Assembly: GCA_910577225.1 (NCBI GenBank) | Contig: CAJTMV010000050.1 | Location: 1 to 22,596 of the forward strand | From: an uncultured Eubacterium sp. | GTDB taxonomy: Bacteria > Bacillota > Clostridia > Lachnospirales > Lachnospiraceae | Direction: 5' to 3' | DNA: 22,596 nucleotides | In this document: positions 9,191 to 15,769 of the stretch, one piece after another | Layout: each line of letters begins with the position of its first letter | Numbering within the stretch: position 1 is the stretch's first letter | Position numbers and translations under genes: made by a program | Notes under the pieces: generated by a model | What the model saw: only the letters and a program-made list of their open reading frames with translations | Told to the model about the DNA's origin: nothing | Databases searched by the model: none

Positions 9191-9241
9191 GAAACTTATA
9201 AAATAATATATATATTACTTCGTAATAGTAATAGTAGGGGG
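9191..9241. other. Predicted origin unwinding element (DnaA-trios, G-run, AT-rich tract)
   Basis: Reading from dnaA toward dnaN: a G-run (9237-9241), then on the plus strand five triplets TAA TAG TAA TAG TAG (9223-9237), then an A/T-only tract around 9197-9217. Read 3'-5' from the G-run the triplets are GAT GAT AAT GAT AAT, the published DnaA-trio pattern 3'-(G/A)AT-5'. The order boxes, GC cluster, trios, AT-rich DNA matches the basal unwinding system described in Bacillus. Function is inferred from this arrangement. Confidence 0.7.
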
Positions 9242-9429
9242 AGTGTAAAAGTGTAAAAGCACTTTAACCCCTTGAAAATATAAGAAAAATAAGGTTTTAA
9301 AACTACGTGAACAACCTCACGTAAACAACTTTATAATTTGTTTATAACTGAAGTACGAAAAAATCCGTACCTGTTTTTGGTGGTATATGGAAAATAGTTA
9401 TACAGTGCTATAAACGTTAAATGCTCTGG

Positions 9430-9473
9430 TTATCCACACTTATCCACAAAAAAATGTGGATAAGTGTGGATAA
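9430..9473. other. oriC DnaA-box cluster, four boxes in an inverted repeat
   Basis: Four perfect DnaA boxes are present: TTATCCACA at 9430-9438 and 9440-9448 (plus), and TGTGGATAA at 9455-9463 and 9465-9473 (minus). The two pairs form a perfect 19-bp inverted repeat around AAAAAA (9449-9454). It lies 11 bp past the dnaA stop, on the dnaN side, where Bacillus has its main unwinding-side box cluster. The rest of the spacer (9242-9429) holds two smaller inverted repeats: TACGTGA/TCACGTA (9304-9310/9317-9323) and GTACG/CGTAC (9353-9357/9366-9370). Confidence 0.93.
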
Positions 9474-9484
9474 ATCATGCATTT

Positions 9485-10843
9485 TTAATTAGGATTGATC
9501 TTTTTTCGTATGGTTTCTATTAAATTTTGTGTGGATTCGTTTGTCTGATATTCTGCTTCAATTTTTTCTATGCCATGTATAATGGTAGAATGATCGCGTC
9601 CGCCGAGCACTTCTCCAATGCCCGCAAGAGAAGTACCCGTCATATTTTTACATAAATACATAGCGATCTGACGAGGTCTTACAATATCGCTGCTGCGGGA
9701 TTTCGATATGAGCTGCTGCGGCGTTTTTTGAAAATGTTCCGCTACGATTTCAATAATCAGCTGTGGAGTAATTTCCCGGTGCATATCAGGATTAATAATA
9801 CTTTCCAGTTGTTCTTTTGCAGTATCGATTGTAATCTCAACGTTTGTCAGCCTTGAAAAAGCCATCAGGCGGTTTAGGGCGCCTTCCAGTTCACGTATGT
9901 TTGATTTAATGTTGGTAGCTATGTATTTAATAATCTCATCATCGAATCGGATGTTGTCCATTTCTTCTTTTCGACGAAGAATTGCCATGCGTGTTTCATA
10001 ATCAGGAGAACCGATATCAGCCATACACCCCCATTGGAACCGCGATCGGAAACGTTCTTCCAGCGTTGTCATTTCTTTTGGCGGTTTATCGCTTGAAACG
10101 ACAATTTGTTTGCCGGCGTTATAAAGTACGTTAAAAGTGTTAAAAAATTCTTCCTGGGTTCGGTCTTTTCCTATTATAAACTGAATATCATCTATTAATA
10201 GTACATCGACGTTTCGATACTTGTCGCGAATGGCGTTAATTTGAGAATTACTGCCATTGCGGATAGCGTCGATGACTTCGTTTGTAAATACTTCTGAAGG
10301 TACGTATTGTATCTTCAGTTTTGGATGATTTGCAAGTATATGGTGTGCAATGGAGTGCATTAGATGCGTTTTTCCAAGTCCCACACCGCCCCATAAAAAA
10401 AGGGGATTGTATTGTTTTGCAGGGTTTTCTGCTTCTTCTGCAACTACCAGAGAAATGGTATGCGCCAGTTTATTATTGCTTCCAACCACAAAGGTATCAA
10501 ATGTATAGTTTGGATTCAGATCATGGTTTTTACTGGAAGCGGTATCTTCCTGCATGGCAGTTGATTTGGCCGGTTTCATTTTCTTTGCGTCTTCAGGAAG
10601 GATAAATTCAATTTCATAGTCAATACCCGTTACTTCAGCAATTACAACCTGAAGGGGCGTACGATATTTTTTTGTAATGTAATTTAGAGCTATCTGCTCT
10701 GGCGGGGCCAGAATATAGATTTTATCTCCATTTATCTGAAAAATTTCCAAAGGTTTTATCCACGAATCAAAAACAACTTTGGAAAGTTCATATTCTTCTT
10801 TTACCGTTAATAGTATTTCTTGCCATTTTTCCTCAACAATCAT
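9485..10843 (-). CDS. dnaA: Chromosomal replication initiator protein DnaA
   Basis: DnaA is the AAA+ ATPase that binds DnaA boxes and opens the origin. The 452 aa show all four domains: an N-terminal interaction domain (about 1-85), a variable linker (about 86-112), the AAA+ core with Walker A GGVGLGKT (152-159), Walker B VLLIDD (214-219) and ERFRSRF (263-269, arginine finger), and the C-terminal helix-turn-helix ending in GGRDHST (414-420), which contacts the box. The ATG has GGAG 7-8 nt upstream. Box clusters on both sides of the gene point to a bipartite origin and to autoregulation. Confidence 0.99.
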   Translation of the reverse strand: MIVEEKWQEILLTVKEEYELSKVVFDSWIKPLEIFQINGDKIYILAPPEQIALNYITKKYRTPLQVVIAEVTGIDYEIEFILPEDAKKMKPAKSTAMQEDTASSKNHDLNPNYTFDTFVVGSNNKLAHTISLVVAEEAENPAKQYNPLFLWGGVGLGKTHLMHSIAHHILANHPKLKIQYVPSEVFTNEVIDAIRNGSNSQINAIRDKYRNVDVLLIDDIQFIIGKDRTQEEFFNTFNVLYNAGKQIVVSSDKPPKEMTTLEERFRSRFQWGCMADIGSPDYETRMAILRRKEEMDNIRFDDEIIKYIATNIKSNIRELEGALNRLMAFSRLTNVEITIDTAKEQLESIINPDMHREITPQLIIEIVAEHFQKTPQQLISKSRSSDIVRPRQIAMYLCKNMTGTSLAGIGEVLGGRDHSTIIHGIEKIEAEYQTNESTQNLIETIRKKINPN

Positions 10844-10900
10844 ATCACTTCTCCGTTATATTCATACATTCTAAAAAAGCAGATAAAAGCCACACTATAT

Positions 10901-10929
10901 ATGATAAACCAAAATGACGAAATTAGCAA
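10901..10929 (-). promoter_or_regulatory. Candidate dnaA promoter
   Basis: On the minus strand TTGCTA (10924-10929) and TATCAT (10901-10906) are 17 bp apart, giving a start about 50 bp before the dnaA ATG. Both hexamers are imperfect, but it is the best-spaced pair I see upstream of dnaA. The DnaA-box cluster begins about 90 bp further upstream; a one-mismatch box lies at 10961-10969. Confidence 0.45.
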
Positions 10930-11020
10930 TTAAATCTTCAGATAAAAAAAGTGACTCTGAAGTGGATAAAATGTCCAAAATAAAAAAGCGACGGACAAAG
11001 AGATTGTGGACGGAAGTACC

Positions 11021-11183
11021 TTATTCACAGTTATTTCACGGATTTCAGTGATGATTTGGTAAGTTATCCACAATTTCAGATGTTTCTTAAAGCCTTGAAA
11101 AATCAACATTTTTTGTGGAATCTATAAAATTTGTGTGGATAAGTATGTGTATAAGTTTTTGTTGATAACGGGATTGTGGATAA
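11021..11183. other. oriC DnaA-box cluster upstream of dnaA
   Basis: Five sites match TTATNCACA: 11021-11029 (plus, TTATTCACA), 11064-11072 (plus, TTATCCACA), 11134-11142 (minus, perfect), 11146-11154 (minus, TGTGTATAA) and 11175-11183 (minus, perfect). A one-mismatch site lies at 11160-11168. The region between dnaA and rpmH (10844-11352) is otherwise non-coding and AT-rich. With the dnaA-dnaN cluster it forms a two-part origin; boxes here probably also control dnaA and rpmH transcription. Confidence 0.9.
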
Positions 11184-11271
11184 CTTTTTTGTTGCAATAT
11201 GTGGAAGTGTATGACCTGGATGGACACTAATCAAAAATTAATAAAAAAATTATAAAAACAAAAGGTTTTCC

Positions 11272-11299
11272 TTGACTTGCGCGGCTTTTTTGTTATAAT
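11272..11299 (+). promoter_or_regulatory. rpmH promoter
   Basis: TTGACT (11272-11277) and a perfect TATAAT (11294-11299) are 16 bp apart, about 54 bp before the rpmH start. Transcription would begin near 11306. It lies directly beside the DnaA-box cluster. Confidence 0.85.
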
Positions 11300-11352
11300 T
11301 GTAATGGTATTTTTTCAATTATAAGGATTTGCATAGAGGAGGTGCATGTAGT

Positions 11353-11487
11353 ATGAAGATGACGTATCAGCCAAATAAAAGACATAGATCAAAGGTGCAT
11401 GGCTTCAGAAAAAGAATGAGTACGGCAGGCGGAAGAAAGGTATTGGCTGCAAGAAGATTAAAAGGAAGAAAGAAGTTATCAGCATAG
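11353..11487 (+). CDS. rpmH: 50S ribosomal protein L34
   Basis: L34 is a tiny basic protein of the large ribosomal subunit. The frame encodes 44 aa, MKMTYQPNKRHRSKVHGF at the start and GRKKLSA at the end, with the family's conserved HGFRKRMSTAGGRKVLAARR core. AGAGGAGG lies 10 nt upstream. An ATG-TAG pair just before the start (11346) is a trivial out-of-frame dipeptide. It is the first gene of the rightward cluster and is followed at once by a terminator, so it may be expressed in part separately from rnpA. Confidence 0.98.
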   Translation: MKMTYQPNKRHRSKVHGFRKRMSTAGGRKVLAARRLKGRKKLSA

Positions 11488-11520
11488 GCCACATCTTTTG
11501 TGGTCTTTCTTCTTATTTTA
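11487..11520 (+). terminator. Terminator after rpmH
   Basis: GGCCACA (11487-11493) pairs with TGTGGTC (11499-11505), one G-U pair included, around a 5-nt loop, followed by TTTCTTCTTATTTT. It begins at the last base of the rpmH stop codon. The stem is short, so read-through into rnpA is plausible. Confidence 0.75.
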
Positions 11521-11524
11521 TTAT

Positions 11525-11587
11525 AAAACGGTTATTTTTAAAAAGAACTGAAGTAAGTTGAAAAAATCCCATAGAAATAGCCGTTTT
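11525..11587 (+). other. Long-range inverted repeat in rnpA leader
   Basis: AAAACGGTTATTT (11525-11537) is complementary to AAATAGCCGTTTT (11575-11587) over 13 bp with one G-U pair, and the second arm runs into a short T-tract. The 37-nt loop is long. It could form a leader structure or a second weak terminator between rpmH and rnpA; no function is known to me. Confidence 0.4.
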
Positions 11588-11635
11588 TAATCAGAATTAT
11601 GAAGAAAACACATTAGTTGTATCTGGGAAGGAATC

Positions 11636-11971
11636 ATGAGATTTTCTGAATCGTTAAAAAAGAATTCTGATTTTCAAAAGGTATACAAGCAGGGAAAATC
11701 TTATGCAAACCGTTATCTTGTTATGTATATGATGGAAAACGGGACGGGGCGCAATCGGATTGGGATTTCTGTTAGTAAGAAAGTGGGCAACAGCATTGTC
11801 AGACACCGGCTGAAGCGTTTGATAAAAGAGGCTTACAGATTGCAGGAAGAACTGTTTCAAAGTAATTTGGATATTGTAATTATTGCAAGAATGTCAGCAA
11901 AGGAAATATCTTATCAGGAAGTAAAGAGTGCGTTATTGCATCTTGGAGGTCTTCATAAGATTTTAAAATGA
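11636..11971 (+). CDS. rnpA: Ribonuclease P protein component
   Basis: RnpA is the protein cofactor of RNase P, which trims tRNA 5' ends. The 111 aa carry FxKVYKxGKSYANRYLVMY near the start and the basic RNA-binding helix SIVRHRLKRLIKEAYR (53-68). The usual RNR triplet here is RHR (56-58), an Asn-to-His change I believe is common in Clostridia. The ATG has AAGGA about 4 nt upstream. It precedes yidD by 13 nt. Confidence 0.96.
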   Translation: MRFSESLKKNSDFQKVYKQGKSYANRYLVMYMMENGTGRNRIGISVSKKVGNSIVRHRLKRLIKEAYRLQEELFQSNLDIVIIARMSAKEISYQEVKSALLHLGGLHKILK

Positions 11972-11984
11972 ATAAAGAAGATGA

Positions 11985-12200
11985 TTGAAATTGAAAAAAA
12001 TAATGATTTTATGTATCAAATTTTATAAAAGGTATCTATCGCCGATGAAAACTGTGAAATGCCCTTATATTCCATCGTGTTCGGATTATGCGCTGGAAGC
12101 GATTACAAAATATGGGCCAATCAGGGGAGGAATGCTTGCTGCATGGAGGATCCTGCGTTGTAATCCTTTTTCAAAAGGTGGATATGATCCTGTTCCATAA
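11985..12200 (+). CDS. yidD: Membrane protein insertion efficiency factor YidD
   Basis: YidD is a small membrane-associated protein thought to help Sec/YidC-dependent insertion. The 71 aa include the family core KFYKRYLSPMKTVKCPYIPSC, with SCSDYALEAI, GGMLAAWRILRCNPFSKGGYDPVP at the end, and the three conserved cysteines. No ATG gives a good start: TTG at 11985 (AAGAAG 4 nt upstream) or TTG at 11991 are both possible, and ATG at 12003 would trim the N-terminus. The yidC Shine-Dalgarno sequence begins at the yidD stop. Confidence 0.93.
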   Translation: MKLKKIMILCIKFYKRYLSPMKTVKCPYIPSCSDYALEAITKYGPIRGGMLAAWRILRCNPFSKGGYDPVP

Positions 12201-12212
12201 GGAGGTATTTCA

Positions 12213-13487
12213 TTGACTACGATCATATTGACACAATATTCCGGTTCTATCTTAGGTCCGATCGCAAAAGTTTTGGGCTGGATTATGAACTGGATTTATC
12301 TATTTCTGGCAAATGTGTTTGGGATAGAGAACATAGGCATCACGATCATTGTACTAACGATATTGATCTATATGTGTATGCTGCCCCTTACGATAAAGCA
12401 GCAGAAGTTTTCAAAGCTGCAGCAGACGATGCAGCCGGAGATCAGGGCGATTCAGGAGAAGTATAAGGGACGCAGAGACCAGGAATCTCAAATGGCAATG
12501 AATGAAGAGACTCAGGCATTATATGCAAAATATGGAATATCTCCGACTGGGACATGCCTGCCGCTTTTACTTCAGATGCCGGTATTTTTAGCGTTGTATC
12601 GTGTTATTTATAATGTTCCTGCATATGTATCAAGCGTAAAAACAGCTTTTGACGGTATCGTGGACGGTATTATCCATACGGCCGGATTCCAGGGAATCAT
12701 GGAAAAATTTTTGGAAAGCCTGAATCTGACGCAGCAAATCAAAGCTGATTTTAATAGTACGGATTTAACAGCAGTTAAAAATTTTATAGTGGATTCTATA
12801 TATAAGATGCCGACTTCCGGCTGGAAGACTTTAAGCGAATCATTCCCGAATTTACAGGAAGTGATTCATTCAACAAAAGATCAGTTAAATCATATGAATG
12901 CGTTTCTTGGTTTGAATATATCGGATTCGCCTGTTACAATTATTTCAAATAGCATGAAAGAGCATGCGTATTTATTTGTACTTTTGGCTTTTCTTATACC
13001 AGTAGCATCGTATGCTTCACAGATGATGAATATTAAGCTGATGCCTCAGGCAGATTCGGATCCGGATAATCCGATGGCAAAACAGATGAAAACGATGAAT
13101 TATACAATGCCTTTAATTTCGGTAGGAATTTGTTTTACGGTACCTGTCGGTCTTGGTATTTACTGGATTTTTAGTTCTTTAACAAGATGCGTTCAGCAGT
13201 ATTTTGTAAATAAACATATCCAGAATCTGGATTTGGATGAAGTGATTGCAAAGAATGTAGAAAAGCGGAAAAAGAAACTGGAGAAGATGGGAATTAATGA
13301 AAACCAGATTCGTAATGCTGCGAAGCTGAGTACGAAGAGCAATGTACAGCTTTCGACGACAATGTCCAAGGCTGAGAGAGACAATAAGATTGAAAAAGCA
13401 TATGAATATAGAAAAACAGCCAATCCGAACAGTTTAACAGCAAAAGCCAATCTGGTAAAAGATTTTAACGAGAGGAATAATAAATAA
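12213..13487 (+). CDS. yidC: Membrane protein insertase YidC (Oxa1 family)
   Basis: YidC inserts and folds membrane proteins. The 424-aa protein has the short Gram-positive layout without a large extracytoplasmic domain: membrane segments near 15-36, 41-58, 113-133, 247-265 and 293-315, with the cytoplasmic hairpin (about 61-108) after IKQQKFSKLQ. The C-terminal ~90 residues are highly basic and soluble, as in YidCs that contact the ribosome. No lipobox is evident. The start is TTG, with GGAGG 7 nt upstream. In the second segment, TILIYMCMLPL has Tyr53 where SpoIIIJ-type proteins have the groove arginine. Confidence 0.96.
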   Translation: MTTIILTQYSGSILGPIAKVLGWIMNWIYLFLANVFGIENIGITIIVLTILIYMCMLPLTIKQQKFSKLQQTMQPEIRAIQEKYKGRRDQESQMAMNEETQALYAKYGISPTGTCLPLLLQMPVFLALYRVIYNVPAYVSSVKTAFDGIVDGIIHTAGFQGIMEKFLESLNLTQQIKADFNSTDLTAVKNFIVDSIYKMPTSGWKTLSESFPNLQEVIHSTKDQLNHMNAFLGLNISDSPVTIISNSMKEHAYLFVLLAFLIPVASYASQMMNIKLMPQADSDPDNPMAKQMKTMNYTMPLISVGICFTVPVGLGIYWIFSSLTRCVQQYFVNKHIQNLDLDEVIAKNVEKRKKKLEKMGINENQIRNAAKLSTKSNVQLSTTMSKAERDNKIEKAYEYRKTANPNSLTAKANLVKDFNERNNK

Positions 13488-13500
13488 AGGGGAGATTTTT

Positions 13501-14130
13501 GTGATGGAGTTTATTGAGGTAAGTGCAAAAACAGTCAATGATGCGATTACGGATGCTTTGGTTCGGCTTGGCGTAACAAGTGATCAGCTGGAATATGAGG
13601 TTATTCATGAGGGGAGTACAGGGTTTTTAGGATTTGGCAGTAAACCTGCGATAATTAAAGCACGTAAAAAATATTCGCCGGAAGAAAGTGTCAGAGAATT
13701 TTTAAGTAAGGTATTTCAGGCAATGTCTCTGGATGTTGAGATTATATCGAATTATGATGAAGAAAATGGTCTGATCGATGTTGAGTTTAAAGGAGAAGAG
13801 ATGGGTGTTCTGATTGGAAAAAGAGGACAAACACTGGATTCTCTGCAATATCTGACCAATCTGGCAGTGAACAAACAGACTGATCATTATGTGAAAGTCA
13901 AGCTGGATACTGAAGATTATCGTAAACGGAGAAAAGAAACGTTAGAAAATCTTGCAAAGAATATTTCTTATAAAGTGAAACGTACAAAACGGCCGGTTGC
14001 TTTGGAGCCGATGAATCCATATGAACGCAGAGTCATTCATTCTGCACTTCAGAATGATCGCTTTGTATCTACACATAGCGAGGGAGAAGAACCTTATCGT
14101 CATGTTGTTGTTACATTAAAAAGAAATTGA
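13501..14130 (+). CDS. khpB: RNA-binding protein KhpB/Jag
   Basis: KhpB (Jag, EloR) is a cytosolic RNA-binding protein that, with KhpA, affects cell elongation and division in Gram-positives. The 209 aa show three domains: Jag_N (about 1-52, with GFLGFGSKPA), a KH domain with the GxxG loop GKRG (106-109), and an R3H domain NPYERRVIHSAL (172-183). A GTG at 13501 and an ATG at 13504 share the same GGGGAG; spacing favours GTG slightly. It ends the rpmH-to-jag cluster and is followed by a strong terminator. Confidence 0.95.
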   Translation: MMEFIEVSAKTVNDAITDALVRLGVTSDQLEYEVIHEGSTGFLGFGSKPAIIKARKKYSPEESVREFLSKVFQAMSLDVEIISNYDEENGLIDVEFKGEEMGVLIGKRGQTLDSLQYLTNLAVNKQTDHYVKVKLDTEDYRKRRKETLENLAKNISYKVKRTKRPVALEPMNPYERRVIHSALQNDRFVSTHSEGEEPYRHVVVTLKRN

Positions 14131-14162
14131 TATCAGATAATTGAGAAATGACATACAATTGC

Positions 14163-14197
14163 AACTGTGTTCAAATTATTTTGAACACAGTTTTTTT
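14163..14197 (+). terminator. Strong terminator after khpB
   Basis: A perfect 13-bp stem (14163-14175 with 14180-14192, AACTGTGTTCAAA / TTTGAACACAGTT) has a TTAT loop and is followed by a T-run. It should end transcription from the rpmH cluster. Confidence 0.95.
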
Positions 14198-14235
14198 CGT
14201 AACAGCCGGAAATAGCTGTGAATGATAAAAAAGAC

Positions 14236-14264
14236 TTTACAGAATTATTTTAAAATTGTATGAT
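14236..14264 (+). promoter_or_regulatory. mnmE promoter
   Basis: TTTACA (14236-14241) and TATGAT (14259-14264) are separated by 17 bp, between the khpB terminator and the mnmE start. It probably drives mnmE-mnmG-rsmG. Confidence 0.7.
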
Positions 14265-14327
14265 TATGAAAATATAAGGTTAAAAATATATAGATGACAA
14301 ACAGATACGATTGAATGGGAGAGTATT

Positions 14328-15698
14328 ATGGAAACAGATACAATTGCAGCGATTGCCACAGCGATGGCTGCTTCCGGAATTGGGATTATTCGCATCAGCG
14401 GAGAGGATGCCGTTGAGATTGCAGATCGTGTATTTTATGCAAAAAACGGAATAGCTTTAAAAGATAGTTTATCGCATACGATCCATTATGGATATATTAA
14501 GGATGAAAATGAAATTATTGATGAAGTTATTGTATTATTAATGAAAGCACCGAATAGTTATACGCGTGAAGATACGGTAGAGATAGACTGCCATGGCGGC
14601 GTGCTTGTTATGCAAAAAATTTTGGAAGTAGTAGTCAGACATGGCGCCAGACCTGCGGAACCAGGAGAATTTACAAAACGTGCATTTTTAAATGGGCGGA
14701 TAGATCTTACACAGGCAGAATCAGTCATCGATATTATTAACTCTAAAAATGAATTTGCTCTGAAAAGCTCTGTTCAGCAGCTCAGAGGCGCAGTACGGGA
14801 TCAAATTCAGATATTGCGGGATCAAATCATTCATGAAACGGCATTTATTGAGTCAGCAATCGACGATCCGGAGCATTATTCTCTGGATGATTATGCAGAC
14901 CATCTGTTACAAATTATCTCTGAAGTAAGAAAGAAAATACAGTATCTGGTCGACACATCAGATCAGGGCAGAGTTCTGAAAGAAGGAATAAATACAGTTA
15001 TCGTAGGGAAACCAAACGTAGGAAAATCATCTTTATTAAATGTGTTAGCCGGTTCTGAGCGTGCCATTGTTACAGAAGTGGCTGGTACGACCCGGGACGT
15101 GCTGGAAGAACAAATTAATTTAAACGGTATTCTTTTAAATATGATCGATACCGCGGGGATTCGCAAGACAGATGATATTGTAGAAAAAATTGGAGTAGAT
15201 AAAGCGAAAGAATATTTGAATCTGGCGGATCTTGTATTATATGTGATAGACAGCTCAAAGGCACTTGGTCCGGAAGATTATGAAATTGCACAGATGATCC
15301 GGGGGAAAAATGTGATTGTGCTGATGAATAAGTCTGATCTGGAGCCAAATATTACAGCTGAAGATCTTTCGGAAATAGCAGAACGTATCATACTGATTTC
15401 TGCAAAAGAAGGAGACGGGATAGAAGCACTTACACAAATGATACAAACAATGTTTTTACATGGTAAGATATCGTTGAATGACGAGGTAATTATTACAAAT
15501 ATCAGACATAAAAATGCCTTATTAAAAGCATTGGAAAGTTTGAATCTGGTAGATGTGAGCATACAGAACCAGATGCCTGAAGATTTTTATTCGATTGATT
15601 TGATGAATGCTTATCAGGCGTTAGGTGAAATTATTGGTGAATCTGTAGAAGACGATCTTGCGGATGAAATATTTTCAAAATTCTGTATGGGAAAATAA
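14328..15698 (+). CDS. mnmE: tRNA modification GTPase MnmE
   Basis: MnmE works with MnmG to add the carboxymethylaminomethyl group to wobble uridine 34 of certain tRNAs. The 456 aa have an N-terminal tetrahydrofolate-binding domain, a helical domain and an inserted G domain: G1 GKPNVGKSS (227-235), G2 GTTRD (253-257), G3 DTAG (274-277) and G4 NKSD. The protein ends in FCMGK with the conserved cysteine C453. The ATG has GGGAG 6 nt upstream. mnmG follows on the same strand with no obvious terminator between. Confidence 0.98.
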   Translation: METDTIAAIATAMAASGIGIIRISGEDAVEIADRVFYAKNGIALKDSLSHTIHYGYIKDENEIIDEVIVLLMKAPNSYTREDTVEIDCHGGVLVMQKILEVVVRHGARPAEPGEFTKRAFLNGRIDLTQAESVIDIINSKNEFALKSSVQQLRGAVRDQIQILRDQIIHETAFIESAIDDPEHYSLDDYADHLLQIISEVRKKIQYLVDTSDQGRVLKEGINTVIVGKPNVGKSSLLNVLAGSERAIVTEVAGTTRDVLEEQINLNGILLNMIDTAGIRKTDDIVEKIGVDKAKEYLNLADLVLYVIDSSKALGPEDYEIAQMIRGKNVIVLMNKSDLEPNITAEDLSEIAERIILISAKEGDGIEALTQMIQTMFLHGKISLNDEVIITNIRHKNALLKALESLNLVDVSIQNQMPEDFYSIDLMNAYQALGEIIGESVEDDLADEIFSKFCMGK

Positions 15699-15769
15699 AA
15701 GGATTGATAAAAACTTTTATCTAATGTGAGAGACAGAATCGGAAAAGCAAAAATATGGAGGCGGATAGA

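Noticed and set aside
9304..9370. Two small inverted repeats (TACGTGA/TCACGTA and GTACG/CGTAC) as terminators of dnaA
   Set aside because: No T-run follows on the minus strand, and the stems are short; they are recorded only as part of the origin spacer.
15704..15721. GATAAAAACTTTTATC between mnmE and mnmG as a terminator
   Set aside because: A 7-bp AT-only stem with a 2-nt gap and no T-run is too weak.
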